Made by a program: the position numbers and the translations under genes
In this document: positions 6,912 to 14,829 of the stretch, in pieces
Layout: every line of letters begins with the position of its first letter
Numbering within the stretch: the stretch's first letter is position 1
The notes under the pieces: model-generated
The model's database searches: none
What the model was told of the DNA's origin: nothing
Seen by the model: the letters and a program-made list of their open reading frames with translations, nothing else
Source of the DNA: SURF-21 sp964510515
GTDB lineage: Bacteria; Actinomycetota; Geothermincolia; Geothermincolales; RBG-13-55-18
Direction of reading: 5' to 3'
DNA length: 22,843 nucleotides
Assembly (NCBI GenBank): GCA_964510515.1
Contig: CAZEAU010000034.1
Span: 1 to 22,843 of the forward strand

Positions 6912-8411
6912 TCAGGAAAGGAGGTTGGCCACGTAGATGGCGCTGCCTCCCGCCTGCTCGGTGCCCACGCCGCGCGCGCCCGCGTCCGTTCCCACCAGCC
7001 ACAGGTCCTTGATCGGCGTCCACGGCTTGGGCTTGTACACCCCGGTCTGGCCCACGCACTGCGCCAAGCCTATGCATTCTCCCGTGGGCTTGCCGGTGAT
7101 GCCGGCGGTGTGCGCGATATGGGTACGCATCTTCCACTCGATGTGGTTGGCCATCTGCGGGAAGATCTCCAGCAGCCTCTCCTCGGCACGATCCAGGATG
7201 CGCTCGCACTGCGCCACGTTCTCCCTGGTGACCTCGATGGGCGCGGGTACGCCGCAGAGGACCAGCTGCTTGCCAAGGGGCGCGGCGTAGGGGTCCCATT
7301 CCGAGGGGAAGGGGGTGAAGAGGAAGGGGTCCTCGGGCACCCCGCCGCTGTCGATATAGTCGAACATGTGGTCGGGATTGACGTTGGGGATGTTGAAGAA
7401 GCCGGGCGCAGGCAGGTCCACCACGCGGCGGTCCAGTCCGTACTTGGTGGTGATGAAGGCGCATGAATACTTGAGCCCCTTCACGTAGGAGACGTAATCG
7501 GCCGGGAAGTGCTCCTCGCCCGCCATATCCACGGTGCGCTTGATGCCGGCGTTGGAGATGACTATGTCCGCCTTTATCTCCTCCCCCTCCTTGGTCTCCA
7601 CCCCGCGCACCTTGCCGTCACGCACGATGATGCGCGCCACCTCGCAGCCCAGGCGCAGCTCCCCGCCGTCGCGCTCCATGGCGCGCAGGAAGGAGCCCGG
7701 TATCTCCCGCGAGCCGCCGCGGGGCACGCCCAGCGTCTGCTTGCGGAAGGCGTTGGCGAAGCACCACAGGAACTCGCCCGCGCTCACCTCGTGGAAGGGG
7801 ACCACGGTGAGCAGCATGGCCAGGGCCGCGATACCCTGCAGGGGCGTCCAGTCATCCGTGATGCGGTGCATGAACTCCTGCATGGTGATCTCGTCCAGCT
7901 CCGCGAGATAGGAGGGGTTGAGCATGGCTATCTTCGCCACCGCCCGCAGGGTCTCCAGGGGAGAGTTCTTTTTCGCGGCGCGGTAGACCTCGCGGTCCAG
8001 CTCCTTCTTCCCGCCCCCCCCGGCCAGCCTTGCCGCGCGGTCCTTGGCCATGAGCATGTTGGTGCGCAGGTTGGTGACCATGCCGCGGGGGTCGGTGAGG
8101 CTCTGATAGAGGTTGAGGCGGTACTTTCCGCCCAGGAGCAGGTGCTCGCTGGGGTTGGCCGTGAACCACTCCAGGTCGCCGCGCACCATGCGGGTGATGT
8201 CTCCGAATTGGCCGGATGCCCCCATGGAGAACATGTGCACCCCGGAGTCCACCACGTATCCGCCTCGCGTGAACGACCAGCACTTGCCGCCGTAGAACTC
8301 GTTGCGCTCCAGCAGGGTGACCTGAAAGCCGCGCGCCTGCAGCAGGGCCGCGACGCCCGTTCCCCCGGGCCCGGATCCGATGACGATAACCTTCTTCCCG
8401 TCCTGCGCCAT
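6912..8411 (-). CDS. Phytoene desaturase-like FAD-dependent oxidoreductase
   Basis: The 499-residue protein has an N-terminal dinucleotide-binding fold: GSGPGG with G12, G14 and G17, and E35 at the end of the second strand (LLERNEFYGGKCWS). It also has the C-terminal FAD signature near the end (LWLVGTDAGARGVGTEQAGG). This layout is that of the CrtI / amine-oxidase-like family of desaturases, isomerases and retinol saturases. Carotenoid genes are absent nearby, so the substrate is open; a hydrophobic acyl or isoprenoid compound would fit. An in-frame ATG at 8426 exists, but GGAGG lies between it and the ATG at 8411, with 8 bases of spacing to the latter, so 8411 is the likely start. A -10-like TATAAA on the same strand (8463-8468) is the only promoter hint. 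Confidence 0.85.
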   Translation of the reverse strand: MAQDGKKVIVIGSGPGGTGVAALLQARGFQVTLLERNEFYGGKCWSFTRGGYVVDSGVHMFSMGASGQFGDITRMVRGDLEWFTANPSEHLLLGGKYRLNLYQSLTDPRGMVTNLRTNMLMAKDRAARLAGGGGKKELDREVYRAAKKNSPLETLRAVAKIAMLNPSYLAELDEITMQEFMHRITDDWTPLQGIAALAMLLTVVPFHEVSAGEFLWCFANAFRKQTLGVPRGGSREIPGSFLRAMERDGGELRLGCEVARIIVRDGKVRGVETKEGEEIKADIVISNAGIKRTVDMAGEEHFPADYVSYVKGLKYSCAFITTKYGLDRRVVDLPAPGFFNIPNVNPDHMFDYIDSGGVPEDPFLFTPFPSEWDPYAAPLGKQLVLCGVPAPIEVTRENVAQCERILDRAEERLLEIFPQMANHIEWKMRTHIAHTAGITGKPTGECIGLAQCVGQTGVYKPKPWTPIKDLWLVGTDAGARGVGTEQAGGSAIYVANLLS

Positions 8412-8462
8412 TTCGCTTACCTCCATTTCCGTTCCCGGTTTGCGGGGTCAGGCCCTCTCTCT

Positions 8463-8468
8463 TTTATA
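8463..8468 (-). promoter_or_regulatory. Possible -10 element (TATAAA) for the phytoene desaturase-like gene
   Basis: On the minus strand TATAAA lies about 50 bases before the ATG at 8411. No good -35 stands 16-18 bases further up. It is one of few AT-rich spots in a GC-rich gap, hence the tentative call. Confidence 0.25.
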
Positions 8469-8529
8469 CTCCATTATGCGGCATTTGCGCGGCCGGGTCT
8501 CGCCGTATATGCTCCGCCCCGCTTTTAAT

Positions 8530-8757
8530 GTCGCGTCGCCCGCGGTCGTCCGTAGCGGCGCCAACCCCGCCCGCCGCCCGGAGCGGCAGGGTCTAGCAAG
8601 ATATATACCCCGTCCGCGCTCGCGAGCGCTCGCGAGCGATATATGCCCTGTCCGCGCTCGTGACGTCGCGCCGCCCGCGGTCGCCCATAGCGGCGCCAAC
8701 GCCGCCCGCCGCCCGGAGCGGCCGGGTCTAGCAAGATATATACCCCGTCCGCGCTCG
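8530..8757. repeat. 93-bp direct repeat (period 135) with a 22-bp perfect palindrome between
   Basis: Bases 8530-8622 recur at 8665-8757 with five mismatches. Each copy contains GCGGCGCCAAC, the AT-rich box AAGATATATACCCC and a GC-rich end CGTCCGCGCTCG. Between the copies, 8617-8638 is a perfect palindrome built from CGCTCGCGAGCG overlapping itself. Shorter relatives of the GCGCCGCCCGCGCTCGCGC part occur at about 8766 and 8836. The unit is unrelated to the GGGGTCAACCCC family. It lies in the 500-base gap between two same-strand flavoprotein genes; I see no gene there. Confidence 0.8.
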
Positions 8758-8810
8758 TGACGTCGCGCCGCCCGCGCTCGCGCGCAGGTGGCAACTTCTT
8801 TGTAGGTCAG

Positions 8811-8828
8811 CTCCGGTTTGAACCGGAG
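8811..8828. other. Perfect 8-bp hairpin downstream of the first ~350-residue FAD gene
   Basis: CTCCGGTT-TG-AACCGGAG is a perfect inverted repeat about 85 bases beyond the 3' end of the minus-strand gene ending at 8914. No T-run follows on the minus strand, so it may be a Rho-dependent or RNA-stabilising hairpin, or just another intergenic palindrome. Confidence 0.4.
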
Positions 8829-8913
8829 GTCTCGCCGCGCCGCCCGCGCTCGCGCACGCAGGCGGCAACGGCCCGGCGTGGCCGTGCCCTGATGCGCGGG
8901 ACAAGGCCGCCCC

Positions 8914-9972
8914 CTAGAACCTGAGGCACCTGTATCCCGGCACGCCCTGCTGCATTATCTTGTGCACCAGCTTGAGGCGGTTGAACCGCGGGAAGATGGC
9001 GCGGAAGGCGAGCACGGTCATGAAGCGCGGCTGCAGGCCCTTCATGAGCGAGATGCGGTAGGCGTGGGGAAACACCGCCACGCACCTGCGGAACTCGCGC
9101 CATGCCCGCTCCCCGTCTTCGATGGCCATGGCCGCTATCTTGCCCGAGACCAGCGCGCCGTGCAGCCCGAAAAAGGCCACCGGGTCCATGGCCCCGGCGA
9201 GGGTGCCGGCGAGGATCTTGCTCCCCGAGAAGAGGCGCGGATTCCCTATGCGCGCGGCGGGCACCGGGAAGGTGAAGCTGTTCCATTCCGGTATCTCGAA
9301 GCCGTCGAATTCCGCCACCTGCTCCGCGAAGCGGTCCCTCTCCTCCAGGGAGATGGGCACCTTGCGGTTGAAGAGGTGGACGTAGCGGATACCGCGGAAG
9401 GCCGAGGTGTAGCCGTAGTCGCTGGTGAAGGTATCGTGGAACATGTGCACGTAGTTAAGGTCCGGGTCGCAGGTCCCCTTCCAGGTGAAGTGGTGGGAGG
9501 TGAGATAGGGGACGCGCAGGGCGTCGAAGCCCTCGAAGTGCAGGCCGGTGGCCACGATGACGTTGGGCGGGAGCTGGGCCATCTCCTCCTGGGAGAGGAC
9601 GGGAGAGCCATAGCGCACCTCCACCCCCTCCTCGCGGGCAAGCTCGTGCAGGTAGGTGTCCAGGCTGGTGGACCTCGGCCCGCGCTCGAAGAAATAGGAG
9701 TTGATCAGCGTGGGGTCGACGGGCATGGGCTTGCCCCCCGCTATCTCCACCATGTCGCGTATGGGCTCGACGCCCGGCGTGAGGTCGAAGCCGATGTATT
9801 TTTGCATCGCCTCCAGCTGCAGGGGGCTCCCCTGCCCGGAGGGATGGTAGAGAGGGGAACCCCCGGGGCGCTCCTCCTTCTCCAGCACCACCACGTCATG
9901 GCCCCGCCGCGCCAGGTTTATGGCGGCGGTCATGCCCGACAGCCCACCTCCAACAACTGTGACCTCAGCCAT
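8914..9972 (-). CDS. FAD/NAD(P)-binding oxidoreductase, paralogue 1 of 4
   Basis: The 352-residue protein starts with a Rossmann motif VVGGGLSGMTAA (G8, G10, G13), E31 after the second strand and PGG at 36-38. It then shows blocks shared with three other proteins in the window: ERGPRSTSLDTYLHE; LPPNVIVATGLHFEGFDAL; and a C-terminal NPRLFSGSKILAGTLAG...DP...FG..GALVSGKIAAMAI. The last block resembles the C-terminal FAD-contacting part of FixC/geranylgeranyl-reductase-like flavoproteins, but the protein is shorter than those families and I cannot name a substrate. GGAGGG stands 5 bases before the ATG at 9972. It is divergent from the flavoprotein/CCG operon, so the two may be regulated from the shared 270-base region. 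It is the only paralogue encoded on the minus strand. Confidence 0.82.
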   Translation of the reverse strand: MAEVTVVGGGLSGMTAAINLARRGHDVVVLEKEERPGGSPLYHPSGQGSPLQLEAMQKYIGFDLTPGVEPIRDMVEIAGGKPMPVDPTLINSYFFERGPRSTSLDTYLHELAREEGVEVRYGSPVLSQEEMAQLPPNVIVATGLHFEGFDALRVPYLTSHHFTWKGTCDPDLNYVHMFHDTFTSDYGYTSAFRGIRYVHLFNRKVPISLEERDRFAEQVAEFDGFEIPEWNSFTFPVPAARIGNPRLFSGSKILAGTLAGAMDPVAFFGLHGALVSGKIAAMAIEDGERAWREFRRCVAVFPHAYRISLMKGLQPRFMTVLAFRAIFPRFNRLKLVHKIMQQGVPGYRCLRF

Positions 9973-10067
9973 TTCACCCTCCTCATGCCTCTTTCTGACG
10001 CCATGTCGATAAAAATTACTGCCCTTTGACCTGCGAAAATACCACCCTGTCCCTGTTCAGCCTCGCC

Positions 10068-10096
10068 TTGACACCCCACGGGGGCCGCCATATAAT
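10068..10096 (+). promoter_or_regulatory. Consensus sigma-A promoter (TTGACA-17-TATAAT)
   Basis: TTGACA at 10068-10073 and TATAAT at 10091-10096 are both perfect matches, separated by exactly 17 bases. The expected start is near 10103, giving a leader of about 138 bases to the ATG at 10241. It should drive the three-gene flavoprotein/CCG operon. A perfect promoter directly followed by an operator-like palindrome suggests high output under repression. Confidence 0.85.
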
Positions 10097-10109
10097 GTTC
10101 CCGGTAGGA

Positions 10110-10127
10110 TGACTGACCAGTCGTTCA
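10110..10127 (+). promoter_or_regulatory. TetR/FadR-type operator overlapping the early transcribed region
   Basis: TGACTGACCAGTCGTTCA is an imperfect palindrome (six of nine pairs), with the inner GACTG-AC-CAGTC perfect at 10111-10122. It resembles the Bacillus FadR operator consensus, TGAATGAMTANTCATTCA as I recall it, and other TetR-family acyl-CoA-responsive sites. It sits about 8-25 bases after the predicted transcription start, a position suited to repression. No TetR-family gene lies in the window, so the regulator would be encoded elsewhere. Confidence 0.55.
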
Positions 10128-10240
10128 CTCTACATATAATATATTTGCTGGATGTATGCAAACCGGGGATAGCGGCCATCAGGGGGGTGGACGGGGCATC
10201 CAAGTCGAAAACAACGGCATTAAGGCAAGGAGGTAGGTCG

Positions 10241-11641
10241 ATGGCAGCGGCGGGTATGGTTCAAGAGCTCACGGAGATCGTGGGCAGAGAAAACGTCAAG
10301 ACGGGTGCCGCGGCGGTGGCCGGCTTTTTCGCGGACCCGGTGAAAGACACCGGCCTGGTGCTGGTGAAGCCGGCGGACGAGTATGAACTGGCGGAGGTGG
10401 CCGACGCGGCCAACCGGGCCGGGGTGAGCATGTTCTCGCTGCGCAGGGAGAAAATGGATAACGCGATGGCGGCGCGCGATGGCCTGCTCATCGACCTCTC
10501 GCGCATGGACGGCATCAAGCTGCTGGACCGCCGCAACCTCATGGGCCATATCTTCGCGGGGGTCACTTACGAGCGGCTGAAGGCGGAGCTCCTCAAGATA
10601 GACTGCAAGGTGCTCATGCCCGCCAACGCCACCTCCCGCTCGGTGCTGCGTTCCTACATCGACCGTGACGTCCTCAACGGCAACGCGGTGTACCGCCTAC
10701 CCAACCTCTCCATATTCCACGCCATCCTCTCGGACGGGCGCATCTGGGTGTCGGGGTCGCAGCAGCTGACCGAGGAGGGCATCGCCGACTTCCGCGAGGA
10801 CCAGGGGCCGCAGTTCTCGCTCTTCTTCGGCTCCTCCGAGGACATCTTCGGCATCCCCTTCTACTCCGTCATCTACATCTACCCCATAAGGGAGACGCGG
10901 CGCGTCTTCCTCTTCGGCTTCGACGACGCGGAGCCCGCGGCGCAGCTCGCCTACAAGGTCAACCGCAACGAGCATTGCTTCGAGAGCGTGACCGCCAACG
11001 CGCGCTACCTCTCCGCCCTGCTGGCCAGGGACGCCGGCGAGGCCGAGGCCCTGCGGGGGAGCCTTCCCCCCTGGGTGACCGCCATCAGCATCGAGCACCG
11101 CACCGAGCTGGTGGACCTGTGGGAGAAATACGTGCGCGCGGACGCCGAGGCATTGGGGGCCAAGGCCCTGGACGGCGAGCTCACCGGGAGGATGGACGAG
11201 AAGTTCACCGATCCCTGGTACATCTTCGAGCGTAACTACCTGCGCGGGCGCACCAGCACCGTCGAGCACTACGATTTCTACAAGCGCGCCCCCGGGCTGC
11301 TGGCCGCGGTGCGCGATGTCGCCAAGTCCAAGGGCTACGCGCCGGAGGAGGTCGGCCAGGTCATCATCCCCGTCTATTTCGGCGCCTCCTGCTGCTGCGA
11401 GAGCGACATCTATTTCGACCACAATGACGAGGCGGAGTCGGCCAGGGCGGCGGACATCCTCCGCACCGCCTACGCCAAGCTCCTGGACGAGAACAGCTTC
11501 GTCGCCCGCCCCACCGGCGAGGCGGTGAAACTGGTCTTCGACCGCGTCAACGAGGGCTATTTCAAGATCATGAAGACCTTCAAGAACATCGTCGATCCCT
11601 CGGGGATCATGAACCCCGAGCAGCTGCTGGAGGGGGTGTAG
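10241..11641 (+). CDS. FAD-linked oxidase family protein with degenerate FAD-binding loops (GlcE/VAO-like)
   Basis: The 466-residue protein has the layout of PCMH/VAO-type flavoproteins: a strand-helix start (LVLVKPADEYELAEVADAANRAG, 39-61), LLIDLSRMDGIKLLD (82-96), a second half-domain with AILSDGRIWVSG (161-172), and the C-terminal ending FKNIVDPSGIMNPEQLL. The Gly-rich FAD loops expected after residue 63 and around 130-150 are replaced by SLRREKMDNA and SVLRSYIDRDVLNGNA, so cofactor binding is doubtful. A CCC triplet (384-386) stands in the substrate domain. The frame opens at 10109, but AAGGAGGT at 10227-10234, 6 bases before ATG 10241, fixes the start. The next gene begins 3 bases after the stop. 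By arrangement it may play the part of GlcE in a GlcDEF-like complex; a true enzyme of unknown substrate is also possible. Confidence 0.78.
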   Translation: MAAAGMVQELTEIVGRENVKTGAAAVAGFFADPVKDTGLVLVKPADEYELAEVADAANRAGVSMFSLRREKMDNAMAARDGLLIDLSRMDGIKLLDRRNLMGHIFAGVTYERLKAELLKIDCKVLMPANATSRSVLRSYIDRDVLNGNAVYRLPNLSIFHAILSDGRIWVSGSQQLTEEGIADFREDQGPQFSLFFGSSEDIFGIPFYSVIYIYPIRETRRVFLFGFDDAEPAAQLAYKVNRNEHCFESVTANARYLSALLARDAGEAEALRGSLPPWVTAISIEHRTELVDLWEKYVRADAEALGAKALDGELTGRMDEKFTDPWYIFERNYLRGRTSTVEHYDFYKRAPGLLAAVRDVAKSKGYAPEEVGQVIIPVYFGASCCCESDIYFDHNDEAESARAADILRTAYAKLLDENSFVARPTGEAVKLVFDRVNEGYFKIMKTFKNIVDPSGIMNPEQLLEGV

Positions 11642-11644
11642 AAA

Positions 11645-12865
11645 ATGAAAAAGAGGATCACCGCTCCGCGGGAAGTGCTGCACGAGCTGCAGCAGGACTA
11701 TTTCATCTGCACCAAGTGCAAGCTCTGTCAGTCCGTGCACGTGCAGTACTGCCCCGAGTCCCGTTTCTGGCGCAACTGCCCGTCCGGAAGCCACTACCGC
11801 TGGGAGGCCTATTACGCTTCGGGCAAGCTGGAGTTCGCTCGCGGCCTGCACGTGCACGAGCTTGAGCCCAGCGATTCCATGCGCGATGTCATCTACGCGT
11901 GCACGCTGTGCTCGTCCTGTCAGGAGCAGTGCTACGAGGTGAAGCAGCTCCACCCCACCCGCGTCTTCGAGCTCATGCGCGAAAAGGCGGTGCGCGAGGG
12001 CTGGGGCCCCATGCCCGAGCACGCCAGGCTGGCCGAGAGCCTGGAGAAGAACGACAACCCCTTCGGGGTGGACAAGAGCAAGCGCGGCGACTGGGCGGAG
12101 GGACTGCCCCTCAAGAAGTTGCCCGGGGAGTCCGCCGAGGTGCTCTTCTACGCCGGCGACGCCTATTCCACCGACCCCGCGCTGCGACACGCCGTGCGCG
12201 CCGCGGCCCAGGTGCTGCTGGAGGCGGACCTGGACGTGGGTATCCTGGGCGCGGATGAAAAGAGCGACGGAGCGCTCATGCTCATGCTGGGCGACCGCGA
12301 CTACTTCGAGACCTATGCCTACGACAACATCCAGACCTTCAACTCGTTGGGAGTCAAGCTCATCGTCACCCCCGACACCCATGCGGCCTGGGTTTTCAAA
12401 GAGGAGTACGGCGACCTGCTCGACCCCGAGATCAAGGTCATGCAGATAAGCCAGCTGCTGTCGCGCCTGCTCAGGAAGAACGTCCTCACCCCGCAGAAGG
12501 AAGTGGCCATGAAGGCCGTCTATCACGACCCCTGCAAGCTGGGACGCCGCTTCGATATCTACGAGGCGCCGCGCAGGGTGCTGCGGGCCATACCGGGCCT
12601 GGAGCTGCTGGAGTTCCCGCGCGCCACCTTCAACTCGCTCTGCTGCGGGGGCGGGGGAGGGGTCCCCTACGCCTTCCCGGATTTCGCCCTGGCGACGGCG
12701 AAGGAGAGGCTCTACGAGGCGGAGTGGACGGGTGCGGAGGCCATCGTCACCACCTGCCCCTACTGCGTGCAGATGTTCAGCCGTGCGGTGGAGGCGACGG
12801 GGAGCAAGATGAAGATCTTAGACCTGGCCGAGGTCTTACTGACGTCGCTGGGCAAGGAGGTGTAG
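11645..12865 (+). CDS. GlcF/HdrD-like iron-sulfur protein with one degenerate and one intact CCG domain
   Basis: The 406-residue protein begins with two ferredoxin-type cluster sites: C22-x2-C25-x2-C28 with C36 (C45 nearby), and C86-x2-C89-x2-C92-x3-C96. Two CCG (cysteine-rich) domains follow. The second is complete: C297 in HDPCKLGR, C333-C334 in LCCGGGGG, C371 and C374 in TCPYC. In the first, every expected Cys position is changed: GDA at 171-173 where GCT is usual, SDG at 207-209 for CCG, and D244/A247 for the CxxC pair. It therefore probably binds two [4Fe-4S] clusters plus one CCG-type cluster. Length and layout match GlcF of glycolate oxidase (about 407 residues) and relatives in lactate utilisation and heterodisulfide reductase. 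It should pass electrons from the flanking flavoproteins to a membrane or soluble carrier. No membrane anchor is visible. Confidence 0.87.
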   Translation: MKKRITAPREVLHELQQDYFICTKCKLCQSVHVQYCPESRFWRNCPSGSHYRWEAYYASGKLEFARGLHVHELEPSDSMRDVIYACTLCSSCQEQCYEVKQLHPTRVFELMREKAVREGWGPMPEHARLAESLEKNDNPFGVDKSKRGDWAEGLPLKKLPGESAEVLFYAGDAYSTDPALRHAVRAAAQVLLEADLDVGILGADEKSDGALMLMLGDRDYFETYAYDNIQTFNSLGVKLIVTPDTHAAWVFKEEYGDLLDPEIKVMQISQLLSRLLRKNVLTPQKEVAMKAVYHDPCKLGRRFDIYEAPRRVLRAIPGLELLEFPRATFNSLCCGGGGGVPYAFPDFALATAKERLYEAEWTGAEAIVTTCPYCVQMFSRAVEATGSKMKILDLAEVLLTSLGKEV

Positions 12866-12868
12866 GGT

Positions 12869-14512
12869 ATGTGGACCAAAGATATCGCCAAGGACATCAA
12901 GGACAGGCGCATCTCGGGCATCATCTTTCAGCACGAGGCCGACCCCAAGCATAACCGCCCTGAGGACATAGCCTGCGCCAAGGAGAAGCTCGTCGATCTC
13001 CTGGGCGAGGAGTGGGTCACCGACGACCCCGCCTTCCTCGCCGGCTACGCGCGCGACCAGGCGCCCATGGCCATGAGCTATTCGCATCTCGTGGTCCTGC
13101 CCGAGAACAGCGATCAGGTGGCGGGGATCTATCGCATCTGCAACGAGTGCAAGGTGGACGTCATCCCCATGGGCACCGGGCTCACCACCATGGCCCTGCA
13201 CATCCCCATGTACGGCGGCATCATCATGGACCTGCGGCGCATGGACAAGGTCCTGGAGGTGGACGGAGAGAACTGCTACATGGTCATACAGCCCGGGGTG
13301 AACTTCCTGGTGGCGCAGGTGGAGGCGCAGAAGGTGGGATGCCGCGTGCTCAACCCCTCCACGTCGGCCACCGCGGGGGTCATCTCCAACCACGCCTTCT
13401 GCAACATCAACACCCTGGCCTCCAAATATGGCTTCGGCATTGACAGCATCATCGACATGACCATGATCATGCCCGACGGCACCGTGCTCAAGAGCGGCCC
13501 CTCCGCATACGGCGCGGTCAAGGCGCACGTGCCCGGGCCCGGACCGGACCTGGCGTCGCTGTTCCGCTACGCCTACGGAACCCTGGGCACGGTTACCGAG
13601 ATGACCCTGCGCATCTATCCCGAGGCCGAGCATATCTACCAGATATTCCCAGCTTACGAAAAGGACGACCTGGCCCGCGTCATCGAGGTCCTCTACAAGG
13701 TGGCCAACGAGAACCTCACCCTGGAGCTGGCCCACATGCAGAACTCCTTCTACGGCATCTTCGTGGGCGAGAACAACAAGGCTGCCAGCGCCATCGCCGA
13801 GACCTTCCCGCGCAACAACCTCTTCTCCATCTTCTCCGGCACGACCATGGAGGAGGCCATGCTCAAGGCCGAGGTCTTCAAACGGCTCATCCTGGAGATG
13901 GACCCCGAATGGGAATTCCTGCCAGTGGAGGCCATGAACGACCTCGTCGAGGGCCTGCGCAGCGTCAACTTCGAGAGGTGGCAGAAGTACTTCAGCGTAA
14001 CCGTACGCGTGATGCGGGTGCGGGGATCCTTCATGATTGGAGCCCTCATCGGGCACCTGGACAACTTCGTCGGGGCGGAGAAGAGGATGCGCCTGGATAC
14101 GACCAATCAGGCGGGCCACACCGACGACCCCCTGCCCCCGGACGATGCCTCCACCTACCTGCAGCCCTATCACATGGGCCGCGCCGCCTACATGGAATAC
14201 GACCTCTACTCCAATCAGGGCGACAAGGACGACAACATGCGCATGTTCATGACCTATATGCGCGCCATGATGCGGGCCATGATCGGCGAGGGCCTGGTGC
14301 TGGCCGCCGGGGGCATGCCGCTGACAACGGGGATGCCTCTGCCACTGCCCGAGGGCATGCCCACCATGGACGATCTCATGAGCCTGCTGCAGCCCAACTC
14401 CACGACCTTCAAGGACACCATGATGGCCTTCAAGATGGCCATGGACCCCAATAATATCTCCGCCCGCAGGTGGGATTACGAGACCGGGCTGTGCACCAAG
14501 CTGTCTATTTAA
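12869..14512 (+). CDS. GlcD-like FAD-binding oxidoreductase
   Basis: The 547-residue protein contains an intact PCMH-type FAD domain: VVLPENSDQVAGIYRICNE near residue 75, the pyrophosphate loop PMGTGLTTMAL, IIMDLRRMDKVLEVD, the second FAD loop TSATAGVISNHAFCNINTLASKYG, and MIMPDGTVLKSG. These are followed by LFRYAYGTLGTVTEMTLRIYP, and FKMAMDPNNI near the C-terminus is the usual closing motif. Enzymes of this type oxidise 2-hydroxyacids or alcohols (glycolate, lactate, aryl alcohols); the substrate here is unknown. AAGGAGG at 12854-12860, inside the previous gene, serves ATG 12869. Residues 457-504 are unusually Met-rich (12 Met in 48). As the flavoprotein with complete FAD loops, it is the likely catalytic subunit of the three-gene operon. 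Confidence 0.87.
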   Translation: MWTKDIAKDIKDRRISGIIFQHEADPKHNRPEDIACAKEKLVDLLGEEWVTDDPAFLAGYARDQAPMAMSYSHLVVLPENSDQVAGIYRICNECKVDVIPMGTGLTTMALHIPMYGGIIMDLRRMDKVLEVDGENCYMVIQPGVNFLVAQVEAQKVGCRVLNPSTSATAGVISNHAFCNINTLASKYGFGIDSIIDMTMIMPDGTVLKSGPSAYGAVKAHVPGPGPDLASLFRYAYGTLGTVTEMTLRIYPEAEHIYQIFPAYEKDDLARVIEVLYKVANENLTLELAHMQNSFYGIFVGENNKAASAIAETFPRNNLFSIFSGTTMEEAMLKAEVFKRLILEMDPEWEFLPVEAMNDLVEGLRSVNFERWQKYFSVTVRVMRVRGSFMIGALIGHLDNFVGAEKRMRLDTTNQAGHTDDPLPPDDASTYLQPYHMGRAAYMEYDLYSNQGDKDDNMRMFMTYMRAMMRAMIGEGLVLAAGGMPLTTGMPLPLPEGMPTMDDLMSLLQPNSTTFKDTMMAFKMAMDPNNISARRWDYETGLCTKLSI

Positions 14513-14829
14513 TATGCGGGTAATATGCGGGGGGCGCAGCCGGCGCACGCGCAGAGCAGATACGGCCGCGCCTTCGGCGGGCACGGCCGGGACCGGCCCC
14601 CGGGGTCGGCAGAGAGCCGAGGAGGTGGTGGCATAGGGGAATGACGGGATCCGGGAAGCGGGTTGACGGACCGAGGCGGCGCGCGGACACGCCCGCCGGA
14701 ACGCAACGGCTACCGGTAAGGCCGGAAAACGGCGTTTCTAGGTTAAGGATGTCGCCCGCCGGCCGCAGGGACCGGCGGGCGATCCATTAGCGGACGCGTA
14801 AATCTGTCGGGGCGGGACCAGGGGGGGAT
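14513..14829 (+). other. Gene-free gap with an 11-bp hairpin before the flavoprotein trio
   Basis: This 317-base gap has no credible gene. Near its end TCGCCCGCCGG (14752-14762) and CCGGCGGGCGA (14772-14782) form a perfect 11-bp stem with a 9-base loop, 47 bases before the next start codon. No T-run follows. It may end the preceding operon in a Rho-assisted way or shape the leader of the next. GTTAAGG just before it (14742-14748) also occurs in the SCP2 leader (3353-3359). No convincing promoter was found; TTGACG at 14663 has no partner -10. Confidence 0.45.

Noticed and set aside
10131..10146. Second TATAAT (10135-10140) and surrounding AT-rich stretch as another promoter
   Set aside because: No -35 at a suitable distance on the plus strand; a divergent minus-strand use (TTGCAT-17-TATATG) is possible but too weak to call.
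10697..14584. Long minus-strand open frames opposite the GlcDEF-like operon
   Set aside because: Antisense frames produced by high GC content; no recognisable domains or start signals.
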